Below are positions 43,222 to 51,798 of a stretch of DNA of 64,000 nucleotides, one piece after another. Location: positions 1,674,001 through 1,738,000 of the forward strand of contig NZ_JAPEMU010000001.1 in assembly GCF_026342405.1 (NCBI RefSeq). Reading direction: 5' to 3'. Numbering within the stretch: position 1 is the stretch's first letter; each line of letters opens with the position of its first letter. The notes under the pieces were generated by a model. That model did no database searches, was not told the DNA's origin, and saw only the letters and a list, made by a program, of their open reading frames with translations. The position numbers and the translations under genes were made by a program. This stretch comes from Kitasatospora sp. NBC_00240. GTDB lineage: Bacteria > Actinomycetota > Actinomycetes > Streptomycetales > Streptomycetaceae.

Positions 43222-43259
43222 CCGCAGGCCTGAACCCTTCATCGGGTTCAAGCCTGCGG
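43222..43259 (+). terminator. Strong hairpin downstream of tRNA-Ser
   Basis: CCGCAGGC-C-TGAACCC pairs with GGGTTCA-A-GCCTGCGG around a 6-nt loop, with one base opposite on each strand unpaired. No T-run follows. It could be a terminator or processing signal for the tRNA transcript. A second small hairpin, GAAGTGC/GCACTTC, is at 43291-43317. Confidence 0.6.
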
Positions 43260-43415
43260 AACCAGGATTTCGTTGGTCATCACCAGGAATGAAGTGCTCT
43301 CCGAAGAAAGGCACTTCGCATGTCCGGAGGACCGGGCCGGCCGCTGCGGCCGCGCCGGGGCCGGGGGCTCCCGGGACGCCGAGGCGTCCGGGGCGGCCCT
43401 CGCCTCCTCCATCGA

Positions 43416-43495
43416 GGGTGAGCTGGGCACCGGTGAGCCCAAGGGCCTGTAAAGCCCCCGCTTCGGCTGTGACGGTTCGACTCCGTCCTCGCCCA
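43416..43495 (+). tRNA. Class II tRNA-Tyr-like gene (GTA anticodon)
   Basis: An 80-nt cloverleaf can be drawn. The acceptor is GGGTGAG with CTCGCCC (one G-T pair) and an A discriminator. The D-arm is GGGC-ACCGGTGA-GCCC with conserved A14, GG and A21. The anticodon stem GGGC/GCCC has loop CTGTAAA, giving anticodon GTA (Tyr). The variable region is 12 nt with a small CCG/CGG helix, and the T-arm is GACGG-TTCGACT-CCGTC. Oddities are C instead of the near-universal T at position 8 and an A-C mismatch closing the anticodon stem. It may be a functional tRNA-Tyr, a diverged copy or a tRNA-like RNA. Confidence 0.55.
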
Positions 43496-43538
43496 CCCAC
43501 GGCCGGCCCCCTCCCTCGGGACGGGCGCCGGCCGCCCG

Positions 43539-44672
43539 TCAGGCCACCCGGACCGCACCGGCCCGCGGCCGGGCACTCCCGGCGCGCCCGGCCGCCGAAG
43601 GCTCCCGGGCCGCGATGTGCTTCGCGACGATCCGGGCGTCCCGGCCCGCTCCGCCCACCAGCATCGAGCTGAAGGCCCGCTGGAAGGACAGGCCGGCGAA
43701 GTACAGCCCGGGCGAGGCGGCCACGATGCCGCAGTCCTCCTCCGGCCAGCCGTCCGCCCGGAACACCGGGATGTCGATCCAGCTGAAGTCCTGCCGGAAC
43801 CCGGTGCACCAGACCACGTTCGCCACGTCCAGGACCCGCCCGCCGTCCAGCAGGGGCCGGCCGTCCCGTACTCCCGCCATCCGGTCGGTGACGCGTTCCA
43901 CGCCGGCGGCGGCCAGGTCCGCGGACCTGACCCGGAGCAGCGGGCCGCCGTGTGCACGGATCTCGGCGGCGGCCTTGCGCCCGACGGGCGTGCGCACGGT
44001 CAGCACGTGTCCGGCGAGCAGCCAGAGCAGCGGAGCGACGGCCCTCATCGGCCGCGAGCCGAGCCGGAACGGGATCTGCCCGGTGTCCCGGCCGCACAGG
44101 ACGGTCCGATGCCGGCCGGACGCCTCGTAGGCGATGTCCGCCCCGGAGTGCGAGGCCCCGACCACCAGCACCGGCCCGGACCGCAGTTGGGCGTCGTTGC
44201 GGTAGGAGGCCGAGTGGAGCTGGCGGATCCCCGCGTCCAACTCCCGGGCGAACGACGGGACGTACGGCTCGCGCCCGAAGGTGCCGGTCGCCACCACGAC
44301 GTTCTCGGCCCGCAGTTCACCGTCCCCGACGGTGACGCGATAGCCGTCGCCGTCGGGCCGGACCTGCCGGACCCTCGCCCCCGTCCGGACGGGCAGCCGG
44401 TACCGCTCGGCGTACGCGGCGAGGAAGTCCCCCATCGCGTCCTTGCCGGGGAAGGACCAGCGCGGCCCGGGGAACTTCATGCCCGGCAGGCCGTCGTAGC
44501 GGGCCGGGGTGTAGAGGCGCAGCGAGTCCCAGTGCGCCCGCCAGTTGTCGCCGACCTGCCGGCCGCCGTCCAGGATCACGAACTCCCGTCCCCGCGCGGC
44601 CAGATGGTAGCCGACACTGAGGCCGGCCTGGCCACCGCCGATGATCACCGTCTCGAAGCGCTCCTCGTTCAT
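43539..44672 (-). CDS. Flavin-dependent monooxygenase (NAD(P)/FAD)
   Basis: A 377-residue two-dinucleotide-binding flavoprotein of the flavin monooxygenase/TrkA-like group. The FAD motif is VIIGGGQAGLSVGYHLA and the NADPH motif VLVVGASHSGADIAYE. The linker ATGTFGREPYVP and the C-terminal VVWCTGFRQDF match this group. It probably hydroxylates or Baeyer-Villiger-oxidises a small molecule, substrate unknown. Its ATG overlaps the stop of the upstream TPR gene (ATGA, 44669-44672), placing it in an operon led by the LuxR regulator. Confidence 0.88.
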   Translation of the reverse strand: MNEERFETVIIGGGQAGLSVGYHLAARGREFVILDGGRQVGDNWRAHWDSLRLYTPARYDGLPGMKFPGPRWSFPGKDAMGDFLAAYAERYRLPVRTGARVRQVRPDGDGYRVTVGDGELRAENVVVATGTFGREPYVPSFARELDAGIRQLHSASYRNDAQLRSGPVLVVGASHSGADIAYEASGRHRTVLCGRDTGQIPFRLGSRPMRAVAPLLWLLAGHVLTVRTPVGRKAAAEIRAHGGPLLRVRSADLAAAGVERVTDRMAGVRDGRPLLDGGRVLDVANVVWCTGFRQDFSWIDIPVFRADGWPEEDCGIVAASPGLYFAGLSFQRAFSSMLVGGAGRDARIVAKHIAAREPSAAGRAGSARPRAGAVRVA

Positions 44673-45049
44673 GACTGCTCACTTCTCCGTTCGTGCTCCT
44701 GCCACCGGGCGCCGTCCTCGACCAGGGCGAGCACCCGCAGCGACAGCGCCTGCGCCTCGGCGAGGCCGCCACGGGCCGCGCGGATCGCGGCGAGGGCGCG
44801 CAGCGGCGGCGCGAGGCGGGGATCGTCCGGTCCGTGGGCGGCCTCGCCGAGGCGGATCGCGCGCCGCAGGACGGCTTCGGCCCCGGCGTAGTCGCCCTGG
44901 TCCGCCAGCGTCGCCCCGCGCAGGACGGCGCCGGCCGGCCGTGCCGGCTCGTAGTCCGCCCGCTGCTCGGACGCCGGGCCGGCGAGGCGCGTCCCGTTCG
45001 GCGCCCTGGCCGGCCCGTCCGTCGCCCTGGTCGTCCCGTCCGTCGCCAT
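44669..45049 (-). CDS. Small TPR-like protein
   Basis: A 126-residue protein. After a Thr/Ala/Gly-rich N-terminal ~35 residues it has a TPR-like helix pair (GATLADQGDYAGAEAVLRRAIRLGEAAHG and RLAPPLRALAAIRAARGGLAEAQAL). ATG 45049 follows TTGGAG. It overlaps the monooxygenase start and lies 49 bp after the LuxR stop. The arrangement suggests an accessory or regulatory role for the flanking genes. Confidence 0.75.
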   Translation of the reverse strand: MATDGTTRATDGPARAPNGTRLAGPASEQRADYEPARPAGAVLRGATLADQGDYAGAEAVLRRAIRLGEAAHGPDDPRLAPPLRALAAIRAARGGLAEAQALSLRVLALVEDGARWQEHERRSEQS

Positions 45050-45098
45050 GATCGGCTCCAAGGTCTTGCTGCGGGTCCCCGTCGTCACGCCTCCGACG

Positions 45099-46880
45099 CT
45101 ACGGATCGGGGCCCGGCCCGGCATCGGCAGAACCGTGCAACCCGGTGCCGGCGACGTGGGTGGTTCTGCGCACCCGGGCGCCGGTCCCCGCCTGGCGGCC
45201 CGGCGGCGGCCGGGTGAGCCCATGCTCGAAGGCGTACGCCGCCGCGGCCGTCCGCGAGCCCACCCCGAGCTTCCGGAAGATGTTGCTGAGGTGCCGGGCG
45301 ACGGTCTTCTCGCTGAGCACCAGCTCCCGCGCGACGGCCTGGTTGGTGTCCCCCGCCGCGACCAGCCGCAGCACCTCCCTCTCGCGGGCGGTGAGGCCGG
45401 CCGGCCGCTCGTCGGCCCGGGCTCCCACCTCGTCACCGGGCCGGGCCCGGGCGAGCACCTCCGTCCGGGCCCGGTCCGGCTCCGCGCCGAGCTCCGCGAA
45501 CCCGCGCAGCGCGGCCTCGAACTCACCGGCCGCCGAGTCCTCGTCACCCAGCCCCCGACAGGCCAGCCCCACCAGGACCCGCGAGCGGGCCGCCTCGTAC
45601 GGAACGTCCAGCTCCCGCCAGAGCCGCCAGGCGCTCCGGGCCGCGGTCAGCGCGGCGGCGCTGTCGCCCCCGGTGAGACGGACGGCCGCCCGGGCGTACT
45701 CGGTACGTGCCCGCATCGCCGGACGGTCGTACGCCTGCGCGACGGCGGCCAGCTCGGTGACCGCCTCCGCCGCCGCATCCGGCTCGCCCGCGGCCAGCAT
45801 GATCTCCGCGTAGGCCGGCAGCAGCTTCGCCCTGGCCGGCCGGGTCGCGGCCTCGGCGAGCGCCCGGCGGACACCGCTCACCGCGGGCTCCGGCAGCTGC
45901 TGCGCCAGTCGCAGCAGGGCCAGGCCGGGCTGGGCGTCGCAGCCGTAGCGGCCGGCCCGGCGGTACGCCTGCTCGGCGGCGGGCCAGTCCCCGCGCAGCC
46001 GGTCGACCTCGCCGAGCTGGTAGAAGGCCGCGCCGGCGAGCATCTCCGCGAAGCCCTGGGTGAGGCGCTCGCACGCCGTCCGCGCCTGCAGTGCCGCCTT
46101 CTGCCACTGCCCGAGCAGCCGCATCAGCTCCGAGCGGTGGATCAGGCAGATTCCGGAGTAGCCGCCGACGAACTGCGGGCGGCCGGCCATCCAGGCGTCC
46201 AGCGCGGTCGTCCACTCCCTGGCCCGGCGGAGCTCCTGCAGTTCGCCGCAGGCCGCGATCACGCTGCAGTAGACCCACCCGGTGACCCGCGGCGAGGTCT
46301 CCCCCGCCGTCACCGCGAGCATCGCCTCGTCCAGCAGCGCCAGTCCCTCCTCGACCCGCTCCTGCCGGATCCGCACCAGGCCCTGGATGTGGGTGGCGGC
46401 GACGGCCAGGTCGCGGTCGCCGCAGCGGACGGCCAGCTCCAGCGCCCGCGCGGCGGTCCCGAACGCGGCGTCGGCGTCCTGTGCCAGCTGCCGCTCCGCC
46501 TCCGGCAGCAGCAGGTACCCCTCCTCCGCGCACCCGGGCCCGGCCCGCGCCAACCGGGCGGCCCGCGCCAGCCAGCCACCGGCGTGCCCGAACTCGCCGC
46601 GCATCGTCAGCGCCTCGTGCAGCCAGAACGCGCACCGGATCGCGTCCCCGACCTCGCCGGCGTCCGCCCGGGTCCGGTACGCGCGCTCCAGCAGCCGGCA
46701 GGCCTCCGGGCCACGCCCCAGGATGTGCGCGCTCTCGGCCCACGCCTCCAGGTCCTCGATGCCCAGCGGAGCGCCCCCGTCGGCCCGCGCGAACGCCTCG
46801 CAGGCGTCCTGCCACCGCTGCAGTTCGTGCGAGCGGCGGGCGTCCACCAGCGTCGCAGCCGCGTCGGTCACGTCCATCAC
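45099..46880 (-). CDS. LuxR family regulator with TPR-like N-terminal region
   Basis: A 593-residue regulator. Most of it is an all-helical TPR-like array (repeated A-x-x-x-Y/L-G patterns such as [29 protein letters not shown]). The C-terminal LuxR HTH is [45 protein letters not shown], followed by a low-complexity tail. It lacks a Walker-A ATPase domain, so it is not a full LAL regulator. It heads an operon with the TPR-like and monooxygenase genes and probably controls it. Confidence 0.87.
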   Translation of the reverse strand: MMDVTDAAATLVDARRSHELQRWQDACEAFARADGGAPLGIEDLEAWAESAHILGRGPEACRLLERAYRTRADAGEVGDAIRCAFWLHEALTMRGEFGHAGGWLARAARLARAGPGCAEEGYLLLPEAERQLAQDADAAFGTAARALELAVRCGDRDLAVAATHIQGLVRIRQERVEEGLALLDEAMLAVTAGETSPRVTGWVYCSVIAACGELQELRRAREWTTALDAWMAGRPQFVGGYSGICLIHRSELMRLLGQWQKAALQARTACERLTQGFAEMLAGAAFYQLGEVDRLRGDWPAAEQAYRRAGRYGCDAQPGLALLRLAQQLPEPAVSGVRRALAEAATRPARAKLLPAYAEIMLAAGEPDAAAEAVTELAAVAQAYDRPAMRARTEYARAAVRLTGGDSAAALTAARSAWRLWRELDVPYEAARSRVLVGLACRGLGDEDSAAGEFEAALRGFAELGAEPDRARTEVLARARPGDEVGARADERPAGLTAREREVLRLVAAGDTNQAVARELVLSEKTVARHLSNIFRKLGVGSRTAAAAYAFEHGLTRPPPGRQAGTGARVRRTTHVAGTGLHGSADAGPGPDP

Positions 46881-47002
46881 GCCTCCTGACCCGCAGAAGG
46901 CTGCCGGACTCCATTAGACCGCCGACGGGGGCGCGCTGTCAGCCCGCGGCGCACCGGCGGACCACCTGCCCGCCTGCCGCCCCCGTCGGGGCCCGGACCG
47001 CC

Positions 47003-48385
47003 TCAGTGGCCGGCCCCGTCGTCGTACTCGGCGGCGCCGGCGTCCAGGGTGGCGGCCTGCGGGTGCTTCATGTGGGCGGGGGCCGCCAGGCGCAGGCCGT
47101 GGTAGCCGAGGACGACGATCAGGGTGCCCAGGGCGATCCCGCCGAGCTCGAAGGTCTCGGTGAATTTGAGGGTCACTCCGCCGATGCCGACGATCACGCC
47201 GGCGGCGACCGGGACGAGGTGCAGGGGGTTGGTCAGGTCGACCCGGTTGTGGATCCAGATCTGGGCGCCCAGCAGGCCGATCATGCCGTACAGGACGACG
47301 GTGATCCCGCCGAGCACGCCGCCCGGGATCGCCGCCACCACGGCCCCGAACTTGGGGCAGAGGCCGAACAGGATCGCGAAGCCGGCGGCGCACCAGTAGG
47401 CGGCCGTGGAGTAGACCCGGGTCGCGGCCATCACGCCGATGTTCTCCGCGTACGTGGTGGTCGCCGGCCCGCCGACGGCGGTGGACATCATGGTGGCGGC
47501 GCCGTCGGCCATCACGGCCTGGCCGAGGCGGTCGTCCAGCGGGTCACCGGTCATCTCGCCGACCGCCTTCACATGGCCGGCGTTCTCAGCGATCAGCGCC
47601 ACCACCACCGGCAGCGCCACCAGGATCGCCGAGGCCGAGAAACTCGGGCCGTGCAGGGTGGGAAACCCGATCCAGTCCGCCCGGCCGACGCCCGACAGGT
47701 CGAGGCGCCAGTGGTCGGTCACGGCGCCGGAGCCGTCCGCGGAGTGGATCCGGCCGAAGATCCGGTCGAACAGCCAGGACACCGCGTAGCCGAAGAGCAG
47801 GCCGAGGAAGATCGCGATCCGGGACCAGAAGCCCCGCAGCACCACCAGCGCCAACCCGGTGAAGGTCATCGTCAGCAGGGCCGTCCACTGGTCCTGCGGC
47901 CAGTAGGTGCCCGCCGCGACCGGGGCGAGGTTGAAGCCGATCAGCATGACCACGGCGCCGGTCACCACCGGGGGCAGCACGGCGTGGATCACCCGGGCGC
48001 CCGCGGCCCGCACCACCGCGCCGCAGGCCGTCAGGACGGCGCCGACCACCAGCAGGGCGCCGGTGAGGGTGGCCGAGTCGCCGCCCTGGGCGCGGATCAC
48101 GGCGGCCACCCCGACGAACGACAGGCTGCTGCCCAGGTAGGAGGGGATCCGGCCGCCGGTCGCCAGCAGGAAGAAGACCGTCGCGACACCGGAGACCAGC
48201 ACCGCGAGGTTCGGGTCCAGCCCCATCAGGACGGGCGCCACGAAGGTGGCCCCGAACATCGCCACCACGTGCTGCGCGCCGAGGCCGACCGTCCGGCCCC
48301 AGGTCAGCCGCTCGTCCGGCTTGACCACCTCCCCCACGGCGGGGTTGCGCCCGTCACCGTGCAGCTTCCACCCGAAGCGGCCCAT
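47003..48385 (-). CDS. Nucleobase:cation symporter-2 (uracil/xanthine permease)
   Basis: A 460-residue NCS2 permease with about 12-14 helices. Diagnostic blocks are GLGAQHVVAMFGATFVAPVLMG, IPSYLGSSLSFVGVAAVI, IAENAGHVKAVGEMTG and TTTYAENIGVMAAT, the last two being the nucleobase-binding signatures. It is most like the uracil (UraA) branch. ATG 48385 is used because GAGGAG lies 5 nt upstream. It has no obvious partner genes here. Confidence 0.9.
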   Translation of the reverse strand: MGRFGWKLHGDGRNPAVGEVVKPDERLTWGRTVGLGAQHVVAMFGATFVAPVLMGLDPNLAVLVSGVATVFFLLATGGRIPSYLGSSLSFVGVAAVIRAQGGDSATLTGALLVVGAVLTACGAVVRAAGARVIHAVLPPVVTGAVVMLIGFNLAPVAAGTYWPQDQWTALLTMTFTGLALVVLRGFWSRIAIFLGLLFGYAVSWLFDRIFGRIHSADGSGAVTDHWRLDLSGVGRADWIGFPTLHGPSFSASAILVALPVVVALIAENAGHVKAVGEMTGDPLDDRLGQAVMADGAATMMSTAVGGPATTTYAENIGVMAATRVYSTAAYWCAAGFAILFGLCPKFGAVVAAIPGGVLGGITVVLYGMIGLLGAQIWIHNRVDLTNPLHLVPVAAGVIVGIGGVTLKFTETFELGGIALGTLIVVLGYHGLRLAAPAHMKHPQAATLDAGAAEYDDGAGH

Positions 48386-48665
48386 CGACACTCCTCGCGC
48401 TCGGCGTCCGCGGCAGACACAGGTGATCAGGAGCCGATCACAGCTGACGCGAGGTCACCAGCGGGGACGGCCGATCGTGCGCGGACGGGCCCGGGCGCCC
48501 CGACCCGGGCGGCGCGGCTGCGTGCCGGCGGGCGGGTAGGGAGGGTGCCGACGGCGGGGCGGGTGCGTACCGGCGGGCGGGACGAGGCGGCCGCGGCCGC
48601 CTTCGACGAGCCGTGGCCGGAAGAAATCGATTGCACCCGAAGAGGTCGGCGGAAATGATCGCCGG
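48386..48665. other. Intergenic region between NCS2 permease and phosphotransferase
   Basis: This divergent region contains GTGATC-N7-GATCAC (48423-48441), a possible operator near the NCS2 start, and a low-complexity stretch of repeated GCCGGCGGGCGGG-like units (48525-48590). No gene is supported. Confidence 0.4.
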
Positions 48666-49577
48666 ATGGTCGAGAGCCACTACAAGGACGGTCGTGCCGG
48701 GATCGACGCGGAACTGGTGCGGCGGTTGATCCGCGCCCAGTTCCCGCAGTGGGGGGCCCTGCCGGTGCGGCCGGTCGCCGTCGACGGGTGGGACAACCGC
48801 ACCTACCGCCTCGGGGACACGATGACGGTGCGCCTGCCCACCGCCGCGGGCTACGCCCCTGCCGTCGACAAGGAGAACCGGTGGCTGCCGGTGCTCGCGC
48901 CGTCCCTGCCCGTCCCGGTGCCCCGGATCCTCGCGCGGGGCGTGCCGGGCGAGGGGTACCCGTTCACCTGGTCGGTCCGCGGCTGGCTGGAGGGCGAGAG
49001 CGCCGACCGCGGCCCGATCGACGACCTACCGCGCTTCGCCGTCTCGGTCGGCGAGTTCCTGCTCGCCCTGCAGCGGATCGAGGCGGCGGACGGGCCGGCG
49101 GCGGGGGCGCACAGCTTCCACCGGGGCGCGCCGCCGGCCCACTACGACGAGGAGACCCGGACCGCCCTCGCCGCCCTGACCGGCCGGGTCGACACCGGGC
49201 GGGCCGCCGCCGTCTGGCAGGCCGCGCTGGCGGCGGGCTGGCAGGGCTCGCCGGTCTGGTTCCACGGGGACATCGGGGGCGGCAACCTGCTGGTCAGGGA
49301 CGGGAAGCTGGCCGCGGTGATCGACTTCGGGACGTCCGGGGTGGGCGACCCCGCCTGCGATCTGGTGATCGCCTGGACGATGTTCTCGGGCGACAGCCGG
49401 GAGGCCTTCCGGGCCACCGTCGGCCAGGACGGCGCGATGTGGGCGCGGGCCCGCGGGTGGGCGCTGTGGAAGGCCCTGATCTGCCTGGCCGAGTTCCTCG
49501 ACAGTGACCCGGTGACCGCCGCCGAGCACCGCCGGGTGCTCGATGAAGTCCTGGCCGACCACGACCTGTTCGGCTGA
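48666..49577 (+). CDS. Aminoglycoside phosphotransferase (APH) family kinase
   Basis: A 303-residue APH/choline-kinase-like protein. The N-lobe contains VAVDGWDNRTYRLGDTMTVRLP, and the C-lobe has the catalytic WFHGDIGGGNLLV (Brenner-type HGD-x-x-x-x-N) and the metal-binding VIDFGTSGVGDPACDL. It phosphorylates a small hydroxyl substrate; this subgroup is often annotated as macrolide/aminoglycoside phosphotransferase, but resistance cannot be inferred. Confidence 0.88.
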   Translation: MVESHYKDGRAGIDAELVRRLIRAQFPQWGALPVRPVAVDGWDNRTYRLGDTMTVRLPTAAGYAPAVDKENRWLPVLAPSLPVPVPRILARGVPGEGYPFTWSVRGWLEGESADRGPIDDLPRFAVSVGEFLLALQRIEAADGPAAGAHSFHRGAPPAHYDEETRTALAALTGRVDTGRAAAVWQAALAAGWQGSPVWFHGDIGGGNLLVRDGKLAAVIDFGTSGVGDPACDLVIAWTMFSGDSREAFRATVGQDGAMWARARGWALWKALICLAEFLDSDPVTAAEHRRVLDEVLADHDLFG

Positions 49578-49691
49578 TCCGCCACCTGGCTCCGGTCCGG
49601 GCGCCGGCTCGGGTCCGAGCACCGGCTCGGTCGGGGGCTGAGGCTCGGGGCATCGGCTCAGGCCCGGCTTCGCATCGGGCCCGGCTTCGGC

Positions 49692-50765
49692 TCAGTCCGG
49701 CAGCAGCAGGTTCACGTCGCCGAACTCGTGCCAGAGGTAACGGTGTTCGATCGCCTCGGCGTAGCAGCGTTCGAGCAGCGCGTGGCCAGCCACCGCCTCC
49801 AGCATCAGCAGGTGCGAGGCCTGCGGCTCGTGCCAGCCGGTGAGCAGGCCGTCCACGGCGCGCACACCCCGCTCCGGGGTGATCACCAACTCCGTCCAGC
49901 CGTCGGCCTCCCGGACCACGCCGTCCGCACCGCTGGCCGACTCCAGGGCCCGGACCACGGTGGTGCCGACCGCGATCACCCGGCCCCCGGCGGCCCGGAC
50001 GTGCCCGGTCAGCGCGGCGGTACTGGCGGGGACGGTGAACCGTTCGGCGTACGGCGCCTCGTGGGCCTCCGGCGAGGCGACGCCGGTGTGCAGGGTGACC
50101 GGCGCGACCAGGACGCCCCGACCGGCCAGCCGGGCCACCACCTCGGCGGTGAACGGCCTTGCCGCACTGGGCATTTCGCTGCTGCCCGGCACGGTCGCGA
50201 AGACCGTCTGGTAGGCCTCGACCGGCCAGTCCCGGTCCACGTAGCCGTACCGCACCGCCCGGCCGTACCGGGCCAGGTAGGCCGGCAGCGCGGCGGGCAG
50301 GGTGAGCCGGACGTGCCACAGCCGGGCGGTGAACGCCTCGCCCAGCTCGGCGCCGGCGCCGCCGGGCAGCGCGATCCGCAGCCCCGCCCGGGCCGGGGTG
50401 ACCTCCGGCGGGTAGTGGCCGGCGGCGCCGCCCGGTACGTCGGGGGCGCGCCGCAGCTCGACCAGGTGGGTCCCGTTCGGGCCGGGCTCGGCGGAGGACA
50501 GGTGCAGGGCGAGGGCGGTGCCGTCGGGGAGGCGGCCGTCCAGGGCAGCCGGCAGGGTGGCCGAGTTGTTGACCACCAAGAGGTCACCGGCCCGCAGCAC
50601 CTGCGGCAGATCGGTGAAGCGGTGGTGCTCGACGGCCCGGCCGCTCCGGTGGCCCACCAGCATCCGGACGCCGTCCCGGCCGATCCCCCGGGCCTCGGCC
50701 GGGGCCCGGGCGGAGAGTTCGGGCGGCACGGTGAAGTCGAAGCGGCTGCCGAGGGCTGTGCTCAT
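49692..50765 (-). CDS. queA: S-adenosylmethionine:tRNA ribosyltransferase-isomerase (QueA) homologue
   Basis: A 357-residue QueA-family protein. Conserved segments are FDFTVPPELSARAPAEARGIGRDGVRMLV, DLLVVNNSATLPAALDG, ARLWHVRLTLPAALPAYLARYGRAVRYGYV and VTLHTGVASPEAHEAPYAERF. QueA makes epoxyqueuosine in tRNA from SAM. No other queuosine gene is in the window. Its ATG overlaps the stop of the SDR gene upstream (ATGA, 50762-50765), a coupling not expected for a queuosine enzyme, so a different substrate or product is possible. Confidence 0.85.
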   Translation of the reverse strand: MSTALGSRFDFTVPPELSARAPAEARGIGRDGVRMLVGHRSGRAVEHHRFTDLPQVLRAGDLLVVNNSATLPAALDGRLPDGTALALHLSSAEPGPNGTHLVELRRAPDVPGGAAGHYPPEVTPARAGLRIALPGGAGAELGEAFTARLWHVRLTLPAALPAYLARYGRAVRYGYVDRDWPVEAYQTVFATVPGSSEMPSAARPFTAEVVARLAGRGVLVAPVTLHTGVASPEAHEAPYAERFTVPASTAALTGHVRAAGGRVIAVGTTVVRALESASGADGVVREADGWTELVITPERGVRAVDGLLTGWHEPQASHLLMLEAVAGHALLERCYAEAIEHRYLWHEFGDVNLLLPD

Positions 50766-51670
50766 CGGTGCTCCTCGTCGGTCGTGGGGGCGGCGGACGG
50801 ACCGGTGTCCGAGCGGGTGCCCGGGCCGGTGTCCGGACGGGTGCCCGGGCCGGTGTCCGGACGGGTGAGCAGGTCGGCGGCGCGGTACCGGCCGGAGGCG
50901 GGGCGTTCGCGCAGCAGGGCGAGGAAGGCGGGGACGACGGTGTGCGGCAGCGGCCGGTCCGAGATGTCCTCGCCGGGGAAGGCCTCCTGGTGCATCCGGG
51001 TGCGCATGTCGCCCGGGTCGACGGCCCAGACCCGCAGGTCCGGCTCCTCCGCCGCCAGCACCGCCGAGGCGTGGTCGAGCGCGGCCTTGGAGGCGCCGTA
51101 GCCGCCCCAGCCCTCGTACGCCTCCACGGCCGCGTCCGAACTGAGGTTGACCACCGCGCCCGTGTGTTCGCGCAGCTGGGGCAGGACGAGCTGGGTGAGG
51201 GCGAGCGGCCCGAGGACGTTCACCTCGAAGGTCTCCAGCAGGCCGGGCAGCGGGAAGTCCGCGAGCCTTGGCAGCGCGGCGCCGGCCAGGTCGTAACCGG
51301 TCAGTGTGGAGGCGTTGTTGATCAGCAGCTCGGCCCCGCCGAGCGCGGCGGCGGCCTCGGCCAGCCGCTCCCGGTGGTCGTCGTCCACCACCGATCCGGC
51401 CAGCGCGACGACCTTGGTGACGGCGGCCAGTTCGGCCTCGGCGGCGGCGAGTTCGGCCCCGTTGCGGGCGGTCAGCACCAGGTGCCGGCCTTCGGCGGCC
51501 AGGGCCCGGGCCAGCTCCAGGCCCAGCCCGCGCGAGGCCCCGGTGATCAGGACCACCCGGGGGCCGGACTCGGGAACGGGCCCGGATGCGGGCTCGGAGG
51601 CAGGCCCGGGCGCGGCGGACGGGCGGGTTCCGGCGGGGGTCTGCGCGGGCGGCGTCTGCGATGCGTTCAT
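50762..51670 (-). CDS. SDR family oxidoreductase coupled to queA
   Basis: A 302-residue short-chain dehydrogenase. The Rossmann motif is VVLITGASRGLGLELARAL, NNAS in LLINNASTL, catalytic Ser in VVNLSSDAAVE and Y-x-x-x-K in GYGASKAALDH. The first ~35 residues are a Pro/Ala/Thr-rich extension and the C-terminus is a repeated RPDTGPGT tail encoded by a 24-bp tandem repeat (50802-50870). It overlaps queA. The substrate is unknown. Confidence 0.88.
   Translation of the reverse strand: MNASQTPPAQTPAGTRPSAAPGPASEPASGPVPESGPRVVLITGASRGLGLELARALAAEGRHLVLTARNGAELAAAEAELAAVTKVVALAGSVVDDDHRERLAEAAAALGGAELLINNASTLTGYDLAGAALPRLADFPLPGLLETFEVNVLGPLALTQLVLPQLREHTGAVVNLSSDAAVEAYEGWGGYGASKAALDHASAVLAAEEPDLRVWAVDPGDMRTRMHQEAFPGEDISDRPLPHTVVPAFLALLRERPASGRYRAADLLTRPDTGPGTRPDTGPGTRSDTGPSAAPTTDEEHR
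50802..50870. repeat. 24-bp tandem repeat inside the SDR C-terminal tail
   Basis: Nearly three copies of a 24-bp unit (50802-50825, 50826-50849, 50850-50870), in frame, encoding RPDTGPGT repeats. Copy-number change would lengthen or shorten the tail by eight residues without breaking the frame or the queA overlap. Confidence 0.85.
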
Positions 51671-51798
51671 GGCACAACTGTCGCTCCGCGAGGCCCCCCT
51701 GCGGATCGGCCGTCGGCCGGTCCGCTGCTTGGTCCCTTGGGCCTAGGCCGGACCTAGGCCGGCGCGGCAGCGGCCCCGCCGCTCCGGCCGGGCCCCGC

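Noticed and set aside
45050-45090. Longer GTG start for the small TPR-like gene
   Set aside because: The spacing from its possible ribosome site is only about 1 nt, while ATG 45049 has a normal one.
49600-49690. Repeated GGCTC(A/G)GG-type sequence before the queA stop considered as a terminator
   Set aside because: The repeats are direct rather than inverted and no stable stem with a T-run is apparent.
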